DNA from: Stieleria magnilauensis
GTDB taxonomy: Bacteria > Planctomycetota > Planctomycetia > Pirellulales > Pirellulaceae
Direction: 5' to 3'
Assembly: GCA_007753675.1 (NCBI GenBank)
Contig: CP036432.1
Coordinates: 111,482-175,481 of the forward strand
Length of the DNA stretch: 64,000 nt
This document shows positions 28,955-38,793 of this stretch, piece by piece (within the stretch, counting starts at the first letter, position 1; the number at the start of each line of letters is the position of its first letter). The position numbers and the translations under genes are program-made. The notes beneath the pieces were generated by a model, which ran no database searches, was not told the origin of the DNA, and saw only the letters and a program-made list of their open reading frames with translations.

Positions 28955-30931
28955 ATGAAGATGCAGCGACGTCAACCGAATGTAAACCTGATCGTGTCGG
29001 CCGCCTCGTGTTTCGGCCTGTTGGTCGGATCGTGGATCGCACCGGCGGCGGCTGATGAGCCCGTTGCCGCTTCGGCGTTCGGCACGCAACTGACTCGCAT
29101 CGATCTGGATGACTATCGCGGCCGGCGGTGGCAGCTGGAGGATTTTCAGTCCGATTCCATCTTGGTCGTCGCGTTTCTCGGCACCGAATGTCCGTTGGCC
29201 AAGCTCTACGCCGTGCGTTTGCAATCGATGCACGATGAGCTGTCTGGTGCCGGCGTTCGGATCATCGGCGTGATGAGCAACCGGCACGATTCGCTGCTGG
29301 ACATCGGTTCGTTCGCCCAGCGACAAAACCTGACCTTTCCGATCGTCAAAGACGCCGGCGGGCGTTTGGCCGACCAACTCGCCGCCACACGGACGCCGGA
29401 AGTGTTTGTGTTTGATGCCAAGCGACGGCTTCACTATCGCGGCCGTGTCGATGATCAATATGGCATCGGCTACGTCCGTGACGAACCGCGTCGTCACGAT
29501 CTCCGTGCGGCGCTCGATGAGTTGATTGCCGGGGAACCGGTTTCGGTTCCCAGAGCCGAGGCGGTGGGTTGCATCATCGGCCGAAAGAAGACGGTCCACA
29601 GCGATGCGTCGGTGACCTACGGTGGTCAGGTCGCGGCGATCCTGAATCGCCACTGTGTCGAGTGTCATCGCGAGGGCGAGATCGCTCCGTTTGCGTTGAC
29701 CGACTACGAAGAGGTCGTCGGCTGGGCGGACATGATCGCCGAAGTCGTACGCGATCAACGCATGCCGCCTTGGCACGCGGACCCCGCCCACGGTCACTTT
29801 GCCAACGCCAGGCTGATGAGCGACGAAGAGAAACAGCTGCTCTATGATTGGGCCGAGGCCGGTGCACCGGCCGGGGACTTGAGCGATCTGCCGGTGCCGC
29901 CGGCGAAGGTGGCCGGTTGGCAATTGCCACGCGAGCCCGACTTGGTCTTCAACGTCAGCCCCGAACCGTTCGAGGTGCCCGCCGAAGGTGCCGTGCGCTA
30001 CCAATACTTTCGCGCCGATCCGAAACTGGATCGTGACGTTTGGATCGAAGCGGCTGAGTTGAAGCCGGGCAACCGCAGCGTCGTTCACCACATCCTTGCG
30101 TTTGCCGTCCCCAAGGGACAACGCCGTGGCCTGGATGGCGCGCGAGGATTTTTGGTCGGTTATGTTCCCGGTGCCCGCGTCGAACCCTGGCCGGCCGGTC
30201 ACGCCAAACGCATCCCCGCCGGCAGCGAATTGATCTTTCAAGTGCACTACACGCCGATCGGAACGGTGGCGATCGATCAAAGTGAACTGGGGATCTGTAT
30301 CAAGGAGGACGCGACGGTCACGCACGAGATCGTGACGACCAGTGCGGTCCAGCCGAGGTTTGCGATTCCGCCGGGAAAGGCCGATCATCCGGTTGCCGCC
30401 TCCAGTCCCAAGTTTCCCGCCGGCGCGAAATTGTTGAGCATGAGTCCGCACATGCATGTCCGTGGCAAATCGTTTGAGTACACGATCGAATCGAGCGGCG
30501 AGCGTGTGCTGTCGATCCCGCAATACGATTTCAACTGGCAAACCACCTATGTGCTCGAGCAGCCCTTGCCGCTGAAGGAAGGCGACCGGATGCTATGCCG
30601 TGCGACGTTTGATAACAGTGCAGCCAACCTCAACAATCCTGATCCGACGGACACGGTGACTTGGGGAGATCAGACGTGGGACGAGATGATGATCGGTTAT
30701 TATCATCTGTCCGTCCCGCGCGACGGCGAGGCTTCTGGCCCCACGGCGGCGGAGCTTCGTCGTGCGGCGGTCCAGCGCGCCGTTCGTTTGGCGACGTTTG
30801 ATCGGATCGACCGCGACAAGGATGGAAAGTTGACCAAGGCACAGACGCCGCGAAACCTGCACAAGGTCTTTGAGGAGTTGGACGCCGATGGTGATGGAGT
30901 CCTGACCCGTCAAGAAGCCGAAACGAAGTGA
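28955..30931 (+). CDS. Exported fusion: redoxin, cytochrome c, copper monooxygenase (PHM-like), EF-hand
   Basis: A 658-aa periplasmic redox protein from ATG 28955; the longer frame starts at TTG. Order: signal peptide (SAASCFGLLVGSWIAPAAA); peroxiredoxin-like domain with LGTECPLAKLYA (Cys about residue 79); heme c motif CVECH (about 236) followed by MPPW, a possible axial Met. The copper type II ascorbate-dependent monooxygenase-like domain has HHILAF (about 377), QVHYTPIG (about 431), SPHMHVRG (about 499) and EMMIGYY (about 578), matching the two copper sites (HH/H and H-x-H/Met). Two EF-hands close it (DRDKDGKLTKAQ, DADGDGVLTRQE). The substrate is unknown. Downstream is a sigma factor gene on the same strand. 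Confidence 0.9.
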   Translation: MKMQRRQPNVNLIVSAASCFGLLVGSWIAPAAADEPVAASAFGTQLTRIDLDDYRGRRWQLEDFQSDSILVVAFLGTECPLAKLYAVRLQSMHDELSGAGVRIIGVMSNRHDSLLDIGSFAQRQNLTFPIVKDAGGRLADQLAATRTPEVFVFDAKRRLHYRGRVDDQYGIGYVRDEPRRHDLRAALDELIAGEPVSVPRAEAVGCIIGRKKTVHSDASVTYGGQVAAILNRHCVECHREGEIAPFALTDYEEVVGWADMIAEVVRDQRMPPWHADPAHGHFANARLMSDEEKQLLYDWAEAGAPAGDLSDLPVPPAKVAGWQLPREPDLVFNVSPEPFEVPAEGAVRYQYFRADPKLDRDVWIEAAELKPGNRSVVHHILAFAVPKGQRRGLDGARGFLVGYVPGARVEPWPAGHAKRIPAGSELIFQVHYTPIGTVAIDQSELGICIKEDATVTHEIVTTSAVQPRFAIPPGKADHPVAASSPKFPAGAKLLSMSPHMHVRGKSFEYTIESSGERVLSIPQYDFNWQTTYVLEQPLPLKEGDRMLCRATFDNSAANLNNPDPTDTVTWGDQTWDEMMIGYYHLSVPRDGEASGPTAAELRRAAVQRAVRLATFDRIDRDKDGKLTKAQTPRNLHKVFEELDADGDGVLTRQEAETK

Positions 30932-31009
30932 TCCCATTGGCTGGTTCTTGACGATTCACCGATTATGGTGAAATGACAATCTTCGCTGGTCGATCGGTCA
31001 TCTCGCAGC

Positions 31010-31732
31010 GTGATTGGCGGCGGAGCGTGCGGAAACGCAATTCCCGCCGGGGGGGCGGATCACAGGCACGGTCCGGGCGTTTACAATTCGTCAGGGTCGT
31101 TTGTCGTCAGCGACCCCACGATCCTGGGTTTAGCAGCAACGAAAAGTGGAATCGACCGATTGGGCGTTCAGCGAGAATTTCAAGAGTCCGAACTGATCGA
31201 TCGGGCACTCGCAGGTGACCGTTCGGCGTTTGCCGAATTGGTGCGTCAGAACCAAGACCGTTTGTTCGCCTCGATGTTGCAGGTGACCGGTTCGCCCGAA
31301 GAGGCCGAAGAAGCGTCGCAAGAGGCGTTCATCCGCGCGTTCGTCAAACTGGACACGTTCCAACGCAATAGCCAGTTCTTCACGTGGGTCTATCGGATCG
31401 CGTTCAACAGTGCGTTGACGCTGCGGCGAAAAAAGAAAGCCCGCGTCTCGCTCGATCAGCTTCGTGAAGACAATGGCATGGAAATGGGCGGCGATGACGA
31501 AGGCGTCGACGAGCCGATGTTGCGTGACGAGCGCGTGTCCCTGGTCCGCCGCGCGATCGACACTTTGACCGAAGAGCATCGCAAGATCCTGGTGCTCCGC
31601 GAGATGGATGAGTTTGCGTACGAAGAGATCGCCGAAATCCTGGAGATCTCGATCGGGACCGTCCGCAGTCGCCTCAGTCGGGCACGACGCCAATTGAAAC
31701 TTGCGATCGAGTCGATCGAAAAGGCCGAATGA
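31010..31732 (+). CDS. RNA polymerase sigma factor, ECF-like (sigma-70 family)
   Basis: Directs RNA polymerase to alternative promoters. Region 2 spans about residues 60-125 (ALAGDRSAFAELVRQNQDRL, SPEEAEEASQEAFIRAF, TWVYRIAFNSAL). Region 4 has the DNA-binding helix-turn-helix YEEIAEILEISIGTVRSRLS (about 205-224). It has no region 1.1 or 3, as in ECF factors. The frame opens at GTG 31010, giving 240 aa; about 55 N-terminal residues are not family-like and no in-frame ATG precedes region 2, so the true start may be a later non-ATG codon. No anti-sigma gene follows on the same strand. Confidence 0.9.
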   Translation: MIGGGACGNAIPAGGADHRHGPGVYNSSGSFVVSDPTILGLAATKSGIDRLGVQREFQESELIDRALAGDRSAFAELVRQNQDRLFASMLQVTGSPEEAEEASQEAFIRAFVKLDTFQRNSQFFTWVYRIAFNSALTLRRKKKARVSLDQLREDNGMEMGGDDEGVDEPMLRDERVSLVRRAIDTLTEEHRKILVLREMDEFAYEEIAEILEISIGTVRSRLSRARRQLKLAIESIEKAE

Positions 31733-31835
31733 CGACGACCAACAGGACGCGTTCGCGAGCGGCGCGTGTTGTCGGTGTTTCGATCACGCGCCACTGGCTG
31801 ACGCCACTGGCTGACGCCACGTGCTGGGATGCCGG

Positions 31836-33302
31836 CTACTTCACCAGGTAGCTGGCGGTGTAATACGCCTGGGGATGCAGCAACGTTTGTCCCGCAGCGT
31901 TTTTAATCTTGTCGCACAGGAACTCGTGGACGTGTCCCCGTTGCAGACCGTCGACGACCAGTCGCACCTTCAAACCATCTTCGGAAACGGTCGCCGATCG
32001 AATCGTCGGTTGCGTGTGGTCGACCTCTGGACTGCCGTACTGCGAACGATACTCGTACGTGTAGGTCTGCAGTTGATAGGTCGCCGGGTCGGTCACCGAA
32101 TCGCGGTCGACCGGCTCGGTGAATTCGAGTTCAAAGCCATCGGGTTGCAAGCGGATGGCGAGGATTTCGAAAGGCGTCTTTCCCGTCCAGTCCAACCGCT
32201 CGATGGCAAACGGGCGTGTGCCGACCGAACCCCAGCCGCGGTTCGTGCCGCCCACAAACAGCGAACCATTGGGCGTCATCTCGACTCCCACGTTCCCCGA
32301 CGCGAACCCGGAACGAAACGGAAAGCAAACGCCTTGCATGTGTCCGTCGACCTCTTCCAAGAACACACGCATGATGGTGCTGGCCGATTGGTCGGCGACA
32401 AACAGTTGGTTTTGAAACGGGCCAAACTTGCCGTCGGTGGTGTCGCAGGCGATGCCCGAAGCGCTTTTTCCCATCTTGTTGTAGGGAAACAGAACCGTTG
32501 GCATGTCCAATTCGGCGATCCGGTCGGCTTCGATGTGCAGTCGCGAACCGCTTTCCGGCTCGACCGGTTTCGGCCCCATCGTCGATTCGGCATCGGCATA
32601 CCATTTGAATCCACCGGGGTGGCCGACGAATTTTCCTTGCCGCAGCGGTTTCAGCGCACAGGTTCCATTCCAGGGACCCTGGTTGTCGGTGTAGTACCAG
32701 CGCCCTTGGGCATCGGCGGCGATACCGGCCGGTGAACGCACGCCGCTGGTCATCGGCAACGTTTGGCCGTCGGGCGTGATCTTCATCGCCCAGCCGCGAA
32801 AGGGCACGTCACTGTTGAACGATCCGGTCAGACACAGCGTGACGGCCATGTTGCCGTCTTTGTCGAATTTGGATCCGAAGGCGTACTCGTGATAATCCGT
32901 GGACACGCCCCAGCCGTCGGCGACGGTTTCAAAAACGTCTGCCGCGCCGTCGCCGTTTTCATCTCGCATCCGAGTGACTTCACAGCGCTGGGTCGCGTAC
33001 AACCAGCCCTCCCGCCAAGCCAGACTGAGCGGTTCATGCAACCCGCGGGCGTAGAACGAAAACTGGTCGGGGCCGACCGTTTCGGCGAGCGGGTCGGCGA
33101 TGCGAAAGATGTCGCCGCGTCGGCTGCAAACCGCCATCGAACCATCGGGCATCAGCTGGAAACCACAAGCCTCGATGACTTCACCGATCGGAGTCTCGAA
33201 GGTGGTGATGGTGTAGTAGTCGGATTCTTTTGCCGATTGCGCCGAGGCAATCGTCGCCATCGAAAGCAGTGCGACAATGGCCAGTGGAAGGAGAGACTTC
33301 AT
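31836..33302 (-). CDS. Exported PQQ-dehydrogenase-like beta-propeller protein
   Basis: 488-aa secreted protein. The ATG at 33302 opens a clear signal peptide ([22 protein letters not shown]). Repeated propeller strands such as [60 protein letters not shown] and [21 protein letters not shown] resemble the PQQ-dependent sugar dehydrogenase/membrane-bound dehydrogenase domain of planctomycetes. The C-terminal 110 residues look like a separate beta domain. It follows the multi-heme DUF1080 gene by 47 bp on the same strand and likely feeds electrons to it. Whether it binds PQQ cannot be seen. Confidence 0.82.
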   Translation of the reverse strand: MKSLLPLAIVALLSMATIASAQSAKESDYYTITTFETPIGEVIEACGFQLMPDGSMAVCSRRGDIFRIADPLAETVGPDQFSFYARGLHEPLSLAWREGWLYATQRCEVTRMRDENGDGAADVFETVADGWGVSTDYHEYAFGSKFDKDGNMAVTLCLTGSFNSDVPFRGWAMKITPDGQTLPMTSGVRSPAGIAADAQGRWYYTDNQGPWNGTCALKPLRQGKFVGHPGGFKWYADAESTMGPKPVEPESGSRLHIEADRIAELDMPTVLFPYNKMGKSASGIACDTTDGKFGPFQNQLFVADQSASTIMRVFLEEVDGHMQGVCFPFRSGFASGNVGVEMTPNGSLFVGGTNRGWGSVGTRPFAIERLDWTGKTPFEILAIRLQPDGFELEFTEPVDRDSVTDPATYQLQTYTYEYRSQYGSPEVDHTQPTIRSATVSEDGLKVRLVVDGLQRGHVHEFLCDKIKNAAGQTLLHPQAYYTASYLVK

Positions 33303-33349
33303 GGAGAGGACGGGTTGGTTGGTGAGGGGTGAGTTGAAGGCGGGGCGTA

Positions 33350-36300
33350 TTACCACTGAATGATCTGCGTGATGGTGGCGGTGTTTTTCGCCGGCAACTG
33401 AGCACGTAGTTCGCTTCGGCCGTCGACTGTAACGATCTCGCACTCGGCGCCGTCGATGGACAGCTTGAGCGGTCCGACTTGGTACAGGTCGTCGCCGGTG
33501 GTTTCAATCGTGGCCGCCTGGGCGATCCGCCAGATCCATCCCCGCGAGCGATCGTCGGACGAACGCGTGATGGTCAGTTGTCGCTCGAATCCGCCGGGGC
33601 CGAGCGGCCGAATCGAATCGGTCACTTGGGCATCGTCGATGGAATACAGGAACGTCGGATTGCCGCCTTCATCCAGTCGGTAACCGCCGAACCGATAACC
33701 GAGTTCGCGACCCGATTCACTGGGCCAAGTCATCTCGATCGAATCACCGCGCGCCAACGGCGTCCAGGGTTCGAGTGGATTGATCGAATCGCCGGCCGGG
33801 GTGGTGCGGCCCTGTCCGCGTCCGGTCCAGTGCCGAGCGGCATCGATGAACTCGTGCTTCCAAACCGAATTCAGTCCCATGCGTTCGGCGTCCCAGATCA
33901 AGTTGACTTCGCCGGGAAAACCGACGGCGATGCCGCGACCGGACACGCCTTCGAAAAAGTTGCGATAAATCCTCGGACGCTCACTGGCCGTCAACAGGAT
34001 CGCGCCGACCCTCAGTCCGGTCGGTTCTTTGGCGGATGACCCGGCGGCGAGATAGGACCACATTGCGGCGACTTGTTTGTCCGGATCGCCGTGGTACAGA
34101 CTGGTGAACGAACTCTTGCCTTCGGGGAAACTGTTGGGCATTCGCGTGCCCGGCCGGTACTTCGTCGGATCTTGCAGGTAACGGTTGAACCAATCGGCTC
34201 GCAGGCGTTTGGGCATCGCCAACAAGTCGATCACGCCGATGCCGCCGCCTTTGACGTCGTTGTAGGAGTGGCACTTGATGCAGGAAAGTCCGGTGGCTCC
34301 GACAAGTTTCCGTCCGCTGTTGATGATGGCTTGGCCCGCTGACTCAGACGGCGCGGGGCCGGTGTCGCCGGAATCCTGTCGATCCAATCGCACCAGGCTC
34401 TGGTGCAGCAGATCCAAGTTGCCCGCGCCGAAGCCTGGCATGCGGGTCAGCATGTAGGGACGCTCGTTGGCTCCGGCGGCAAACAGATCGGTCAGATAGT
34501 CCGACTTCAACTTGTCGCCGACTCCATCGAGCGGCGGCGGCAAGCGACTCTCCCAGCCCATTTCGGCCGTCGTCGTTTGGAACGACGCATCGCGTGCGAC
34601 TTCGGGACCGCCGAACTCACCGCGTTGATGACAGGCGTAGCAGTTCAGCCCGGCCATCGTCAGATGCACGAGGTCGGCGTCGGTGATCGAATAGGCCGTG
34701 GATTGAACATTCTTTCGCAGCTCGATCGCGTGTCGGATCGCCAGCCGTTGCCGCGGTGACAGGTGGAAATCAACCGCGGGCCTGGAGACCGAGTTGGCGA
34801 GACAGCCACGGTCCGTTCGAACGTCGGACAGTTTTGGGGCTTGGCTGGCGGCAGGGCGTGCCGATTGAAATTCATGGCACGAGGCGCATCCGACCGACTG
34901 GAACAATTGTCGGCCATTCTCGACGGAATTCGGATCCGGGCGGAACTCACTGGCCAGTAGCGGGCCGGAGTCTTCTTTGCCGTCGGTGATGGCTTCGCGG
35001 AGTGGCACCCGACCAAGCAACGGGTCCTCGACAAACGCTTCCAATCCGATGCCTCCGGCATTGTTGAACCATTCGATTCGCAGCGGATAGGTTCCCGCGG
35101 CCAGTTCAAAGGTAGCGCTCTTGGTCACGACCGGATGGATCCCATCGTTGTCGAGTTGGTGCGGGCCGATGATCAGCCGCGAGCCGTCGTCGCTGGCGAT
35201 CGAGAACTGGTACTGGCCGGCCGCGGCGATCCGAATCTGTGACTCGAACACCATCGCGGTGTGCAACGGATCGCCGTCGTGTTTGAGCTGCAGGTCCGAA
35301 ACCAAGTCTTCCGAGACGGGAGTCAAGGCATCAAAATCGGGCAGTCGTTCCCACTGGCCTTTGTAGATTCGGCGACGGAATTTGGCATCGTTTGCCCGCT
35401 CGGTGACCTTGCGAGTGAGATAGCTGGCGATCGCGACAGCGTCGCCCATCGAGCCGACCAGCGAAGGCATGCGGGCGCCTTTGCGGACGGCGTGGGGTTG
35501 GGCGATCAGCTTGGCAAGTGAGTCGACGGTGTACTTCACATCGACTTGACCGAGCGGAACGGTCGTGGCCATCGGCGTCTTGGTGCCGTCAAAGGCGGCG
35601 TGGCAGGCGACGCAGCCGACGCTGTGATAAAGTTTTTTGCCGCGTTTGACGGCACTCGGTTTGGCGGGGCGATCGGTGAGATCCGAGGACGTGTCGGCCA
35701 GCAACAGGTAACTAGCAATCGAGGATGCGGCGGAGTGACGTTGCTGGGCATTGAGTCCCATCCAGGGATCGGGCATCGTCGTCCCGGTCTTCGTCTTGTG
35801 GGGATCGGCGATCATGTCGACCAGGGCATCGGGGCGCAGTCGCTCACGCACGTCCGACAGCACGGGGCCTTTTTTGATCGGCAACACGCCTTCGGCACCT
35901 TCGTGACAGGAGACGCATCCGAGCGTGCTGATCAACAGTTCGCCGCCGAGACCTTGAGGGTCCTCGCGGCCGGCGAAGAACCGTTCGAAGCCGGGAACGA
36001 TCGGCCGAGTCGCTTCACGGGCCGCGTCGCGTGGGACCAACCAGATGTTGCGATACCGAACCGGGTTGCCGTGGTCCTGCAACACGATCGGTCCGTCGTC
36101 GGGGCCTTCGCGGAACTTTGCCGCGGTGGTGCTGTCGGGAACGGTGACATCGTTTTGCACGGTGATGCCGTTGAGCCGAACCGTCATCCGTGCGTCGGAG
36201 ATTTTTGTTTTCCCCTGGTACCGCGCGGCGGTGAAATCGACGTCGTAGGTTTGCCATTGCATGGGCGGCAAACAGGCGTTGAAGTCGGGGGCCTTCACCC

Positions 36301-36934
36301 CGTAAATGCCACCCGTTTCATTCGCCGCGCCGGAGAGCCCAAACGAATCGAGAATCTGGGTCTCGTAGCGACCTTGGTGGTACACCCCGCTGTTGCCACG
36401 CGCTTGCCCGCTCGCCTCGGGCATCCAGGGGGTGCGGAATTCAAGGTGAAGTGTGTAGTCGCGAAACGTCTGCTTGGTTTCGGTGCCTTGCTGTAGCAGC
36501 CCCTCCTCGGACAGAACCCCGCCGTTCCAATGGGCGAGCGATTGCTGGGATCCATCGAACAAGACGATGGCGTCCGGTGGCGGCGTGGCGCCGAGCGAAG
36601 GCGGTGTGCGCTCGACGCGTTTGAGTGCCAAGGATTCGGCCAAGTCCGCGACCGTGTCTTCGTCGCCGTCCAGACGGCGCGGCGGGTTGCCCGCGCCGAC
36701 GATGCGATCGAGTGCAACGTCGTAGACGATGATTTCGAACTCACCGTCGCCCACGGCAATGACCTGCATGCTGCGGTTTTCGCCAGAATATTCGCCCTGG
36801 ACGGTGAAGTCGGGGTCGGTCGGGTGGTTCTGGGATGACGGGGAGTCTTGGGATCGGGCCGGCAAGACGCTGACGGCAAAAAGACAAACGAGTGTCACGC
36901 AAGAAGACGCAAAACGCGAAGACGCAAAACGCAT
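33350..36934 (-). CDS. Exported five-heme DUF1080/PA14 multidomain protein
   Basis: 1194 aa with a signal peptide ([17 protein letters not shown]). Order: short N-terminal beta domain; DUF1080/3-keto-disaccharide hydrolase-like concanavalin fold (about residues 120-300, with [34 protein letters not shown]); heme motifs CVSCH (about 338) and CVACH (about 439). Next is a PA14-like domain (about 535-660, [17 protein letters not shown]), then CASCH (about 682), CYACH (about 765) and CIKCH (about 883). A beta-rich C-terminal region follows. The five CxxCH motifs imply five c-type hemes. With the propeller gene 47 bp downstream it forms a two-gene unit, probably for periplasmic oxidative attack on carbohydrate. 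Substrate and electron acceptor are unknown. Confidence 0.9.
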   Translation of the reverse strand: MRFASSRFASSCVTLVCLFAVSVLPARSQDSPSSQNHPTDPDFTVQGEYSGENRSMQVIAVGDGEFEIIVYDVALDRIVGAGNPPRRLDGDEDTVADLAESLALKRVERTPPSLGATPPPDAIVLFDGSQQSLAHWNGGVLSEEGLLQQGTETKQTFRDYTLHLEFRTPWMPEASGQARGNSGVYHQGRYETQILDSFGLSGAANETGGIYGVKAPDFNACLPPMQWQTYDVDFTAARYQGKTKISDARMTVRLNGITVQNDVTVPDSTTAAKFREGPDDGPIVLQDHGNPVRYRNIWLVPRDAAREATRPIVPGFERFFAGREDPQGLGGELLISTLGCVSCHEGAEGVLPIKKGPVLSDVRERLRPDALVDMIADPHKTKTGTTMPDPWMGLNAQQRHSAASSIASYLLLADTSSDLTDRPAKPSAVKRGKKLYHSVGCVACHAAFDGTKTPMATTVPLGQVDVKYTVDSLAKLIAQPHAVRKGARMPSLVGSMGDAVAIASYLTRKVTERANDAKFRRRIYKGQWERLPDFDALTPVSEDLVSDLQLKHDGDPLHTAMVFESQIRIAAAGQYQFSIASDDGSRLIIGPHQLDNDGIHPVVTKSATFELAAGTYPLRIEWFNNAGGIGLEAFVEDPLLGRVPLREAITDGKEDSGPLLASEFRPDPNSVENGRQLFQSVGCASCHEFQSARPAASQAPKLSDVRTDRGCLANSVSRPAVDFHLSPRQRLAIRHAIELRKNVQSTAYSITDADLVHLTMAGLNCYACHQRGEFGGPEVARDASFQTTTAEMGWESRLPPPLDGVGDKLKSDYLTDLFAAGANERPYMLTRMPGFGAGNLDLLHQSLVRLDRQDSGDTGPAPSESAGQAIINSGRKLVGATGLSCIKCHSYNDVKGGGIGVIDLLAMPKRLRADWFNRYLQDPTKYRPGTRMPNSFPEGKSSFTSLYHGDPDKQVAAMWSYLAAGSSAKEPTGLRVGAILLTASERPRIYRNFFEGVSGRGIAVGFPGEVNLIWDAERMGLNSVWKHEFIDAARHWTGRGQGRTTPAGDSINPLEPWTPLARGDSIEMTWPSESGRELGYRFGGYRLDEGGNPTFLYSIDDAQVTDSIRPLGPGGFERQLTITRSSDDRSRGWIWRIAQAATIETTGDDLYQVGPLKLSIDGAECEIVTVDGRSELRAQLPAKNTATITQIIQW

Positions 36935-37000
36935 GGACGGTCGGCGGTGGGAAGATGATCGAAGGCTGGACTGGATTGCGTCACAGCATACACGAACCGA

Positions 37001-38005
37001 TCAATGATGGTACGGGATGATCTCGCGCCCGTTGACCGACGCTTGTGCGCGATGAATCTCTAAATCCAAGTTGTAATCCATCAGCGTGACACGCCCATCG
37101 GCGAACGCCACATTCCAGCCGCTGTGGTGTGTCGCGCCGAAATCATGGCATTCCAAACAATTGGCCCGCGAGTCCATTTTGGGCGATCGTGCCGCATAGC
37201 GGACATACGAATGGGACGAGATGGGGACGTTGTGGTAGCCCGCGATCGGAGAGCGGTCACCGAACCCGTCTCCGGTCTCCAACTTGTTCAGGTCCATCGC
37301 CTTTTCGCCGACCAGGTAGGTGTTGCTGAGCCCGTCGAAGATGGTGTTGAAACGCGTCCGCTGTCCGAGCACCCAGATGCCGTCATGGGTCAACTTGATC
37401 GCGGGCGCTTCGCGGCTGTTGGGGGTGACGCTGTGGTCGATGACTGCCGAACCGCCGTTCATTGCGTAATCGTTGCGTGCGCCGGCGTCGCCGTAACGAA
37501 GACTGTACGGTTCGTGCAGCGGGTACGGCTCGGCATCGCGGCGCGAGGGGCAATGCAACGTTTCGACGGGAACCCGGACCAACGACTGAATCCGATCCGA
37601 CGGTGTCACGGCCATGGATCGAGCGAGTGGTTGGATCTTCGTCGCCAATTGTGGTTCTTCCAGATAAAGCAACACCTGTGTGATCCACGTCCCCCCGCCC
37701 AGATTCGTTCGAAAACGATTCTCCCGCTGGGTGATCAGAAAGCCGGGACGCTCACCCCCATAGCCCGGTAACGACTTGAACGCCGATTCGTAATTGTGGC
37801 ACGCCAAGGCCACTTGTTTCAGCCGATTCTGGCACTGCATCACGCGGGCGGCTTCGCGAGCCGCCTGGACGGCGGGCAACAGCAAGCCGACCAAGATCCC
37901 GATGATCGCGATCACCACCAGCAGCTCGACCAGGGTAAACCCGTGGCGCGACGCGAGGTTGCGACTCGGGCGGGACGCAAAATGGATGGGATCAGAAGCC
38001 GGCAT
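37001..38005 (-). CDS. DUF1559 pseudopilin-like protein (prepilin N terminus)
   Basis: 334 aa. A type IV prepilin cleavage region [31 protein letters not shown] (quoted only to mark residues 21-51; cleavage after Gly22) precedes a large extracytoplasmic domain. The C-terminal [15 protein letters not shown] gives the H-x9-D-G motif of the large planctomycete DUF1559 family. These proteins are exported by a type II secretion/pilus-like machinery; individual roles are mostly unknown. It lies on the same strand as the DUF1080 multi-heme gene (66 bp downstream), but that is a weak functional link as such genes are very numerous in these genomes. Confidence 0.95.
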   Translation of the reverse strand: MPASDPIHFASRPSRNLASRHGFTLVELLVVIAIIGILVGLLLPAVQAAREAARVMQCQNRLKQVALACHNYESAFKSLPGYGGERPGFLITQRENRFRTNLGGGTWITQVLLYLEEPQLATKIQPLARSMAVTPSDRIQSLVRVPVETLHCPSRRDAEPYPLHEPYSLRYGDAGARNDYAMNGGSAVIDHSVTPNSREAPAIKLTHDGIWVLGQRTRFNTIFDGLSNTYLVGEKAMDLNKLETGDGFGDRSPIAGYHNVPISSHSYVRYAARSPKMDSRANCLECHDFGATHHSGWNVAFADGRVTLMDYNLDLEIHRAQASVNGREIIPYHH

Positions 38006-38119
38006 CGCAACAAACCTGACGGAGTACGGCTGACGAGCGTCTCACGAAGAGGCCTTCGTTATAGGCGATCAGTCAGCCGCTTGGCAAAACCTTTTTGAGG
38101 TTTGGCATCTTTCCGGCGT

Positions 38120-38614
38120 TCAGGTTCGGATCCAAAACGACAGGGTATCGGCTAATTGTTCGCCGTCGAGGTACTCGTGCGCCAGCAATTCGTCGGAGAC
38201 CGCGGCTATCGCCGCCCAGCACAGATCGTCGCTCAGGTGGTGGTGCAACCACACCAGGATCATTTCCAGAAGCTTTGTGCGGCGACTCGGGTCGGGGATC
38301 AATGGTTCGCTACGTTGCCAGGCCCATGCCCAATCGTGTTGCCAAGGACCGAAGGTGGCCGGGTGAAGTTTTTCACCCCGATAGATCATCTCGGCGACGG
38401 GACCGGCGAGAATGGTCAACACTTCACGTTGAACTTGCCAGTCGCTGTCCGCGACGACACGTCCCCAATTGACGTGGCAGTCACCAAATCGTTCCGGCAG
38501 CCACTCGTCCGCTTCACCGTACAGACCGACCGATTCGATTTCCCCGCCGAGGACATACCCCACGACCGCATGGCCCGCTTCGTGGTAGGCGGTCAATGTT
38601 TCGTCGTCGTGCAT
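38120..38614 (-). CDS. HEAGH zinc-protease-like protein
   Basis: 164 aa from ATG 38614 (MHDDETLTAYHEAGHAVVG). The HEAGH motif at about residues 11-15 is the zinc-binding active site shared by M41/FtsH-type and other gluzincin peptidases. VLTILAGPVAEMIYRG (about 66-81) resembles the helix that gives the third ligand in the M41 domain. No AAA domain or membrane segment is present, so this is a stand-alone protease-like domain. The frame continues upstream into the heptamer array, which I treat as non-coding. It is divergent from the FHA-GAF-cyclase gene. Activity and target unknown. Confidence 0.72.
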   Translation of the reverse strand: MHDDETLTAYHEAGHAVVGYVLGGEIESVGLYGEADEWLPERFGDCHVNWGRVVADSDWQVQREVLTILAGPVAEMIYRGEKLHPATFGPWQHDWAWAWQRSEPLIPDPSRRTKLLEMILVWLHHHLSDDLCWAAIAAVSDELLAHEYLDGEQLADTLSFWIRT

Positions 38615-38693
38615 GGTGGGAGAGAAGGAGAGAGGGAGAGAGGGAGCGGCGACAAGAAAATGGGTGACAGGAAAATGTAGTCGGGGTCTCAGC

Positions 38694-38763
38694 TTTGAAA
38701 ATTGAAAATTGAAAATTGAAAATTGAAAATTGGAACCTGGAACCTGGAACCTGGAACCTGGAA
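38694..38763. repeat. Heptanucleotide tandem array (ATTGAAA then CCTGGAA units)
   Basis: Ten 7-bp units in one register: TTTGAAA, four ATTGAAA, one ATTGGAA (the junction unit), four CCTGGAA. It sits in the 179-bp gap between the divergent HEAGH gene and the cyclase gene, about 30 bp upstream of the cyclase ATG. The units are near relatives of CTTGAAA and CCTGAAA in the array at 3228-3402. A purine-rich stretch (38620-38645) lies on its left. Confidence 0.95.
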
Positions 38764-38793
38764 CTTTCAACCTCAACCCGATACCTTACTCGC

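Noticed and set aside
28691..30541. 616-codon minus-strand frame opposite the copper/heme fusion
   Set aside because: The plus-strand gene has signal peptide, heme and copper motifs; the antisense product has no recognisable motif and runs into the palindromic repeat.
38615..38776. N-terminal extension of the HEAGH protein
   Set aside because: The added residues are encoded by the heptamer array and a low-complexity purine tract; the ATG at 38614 directly precedes the conserved domain.
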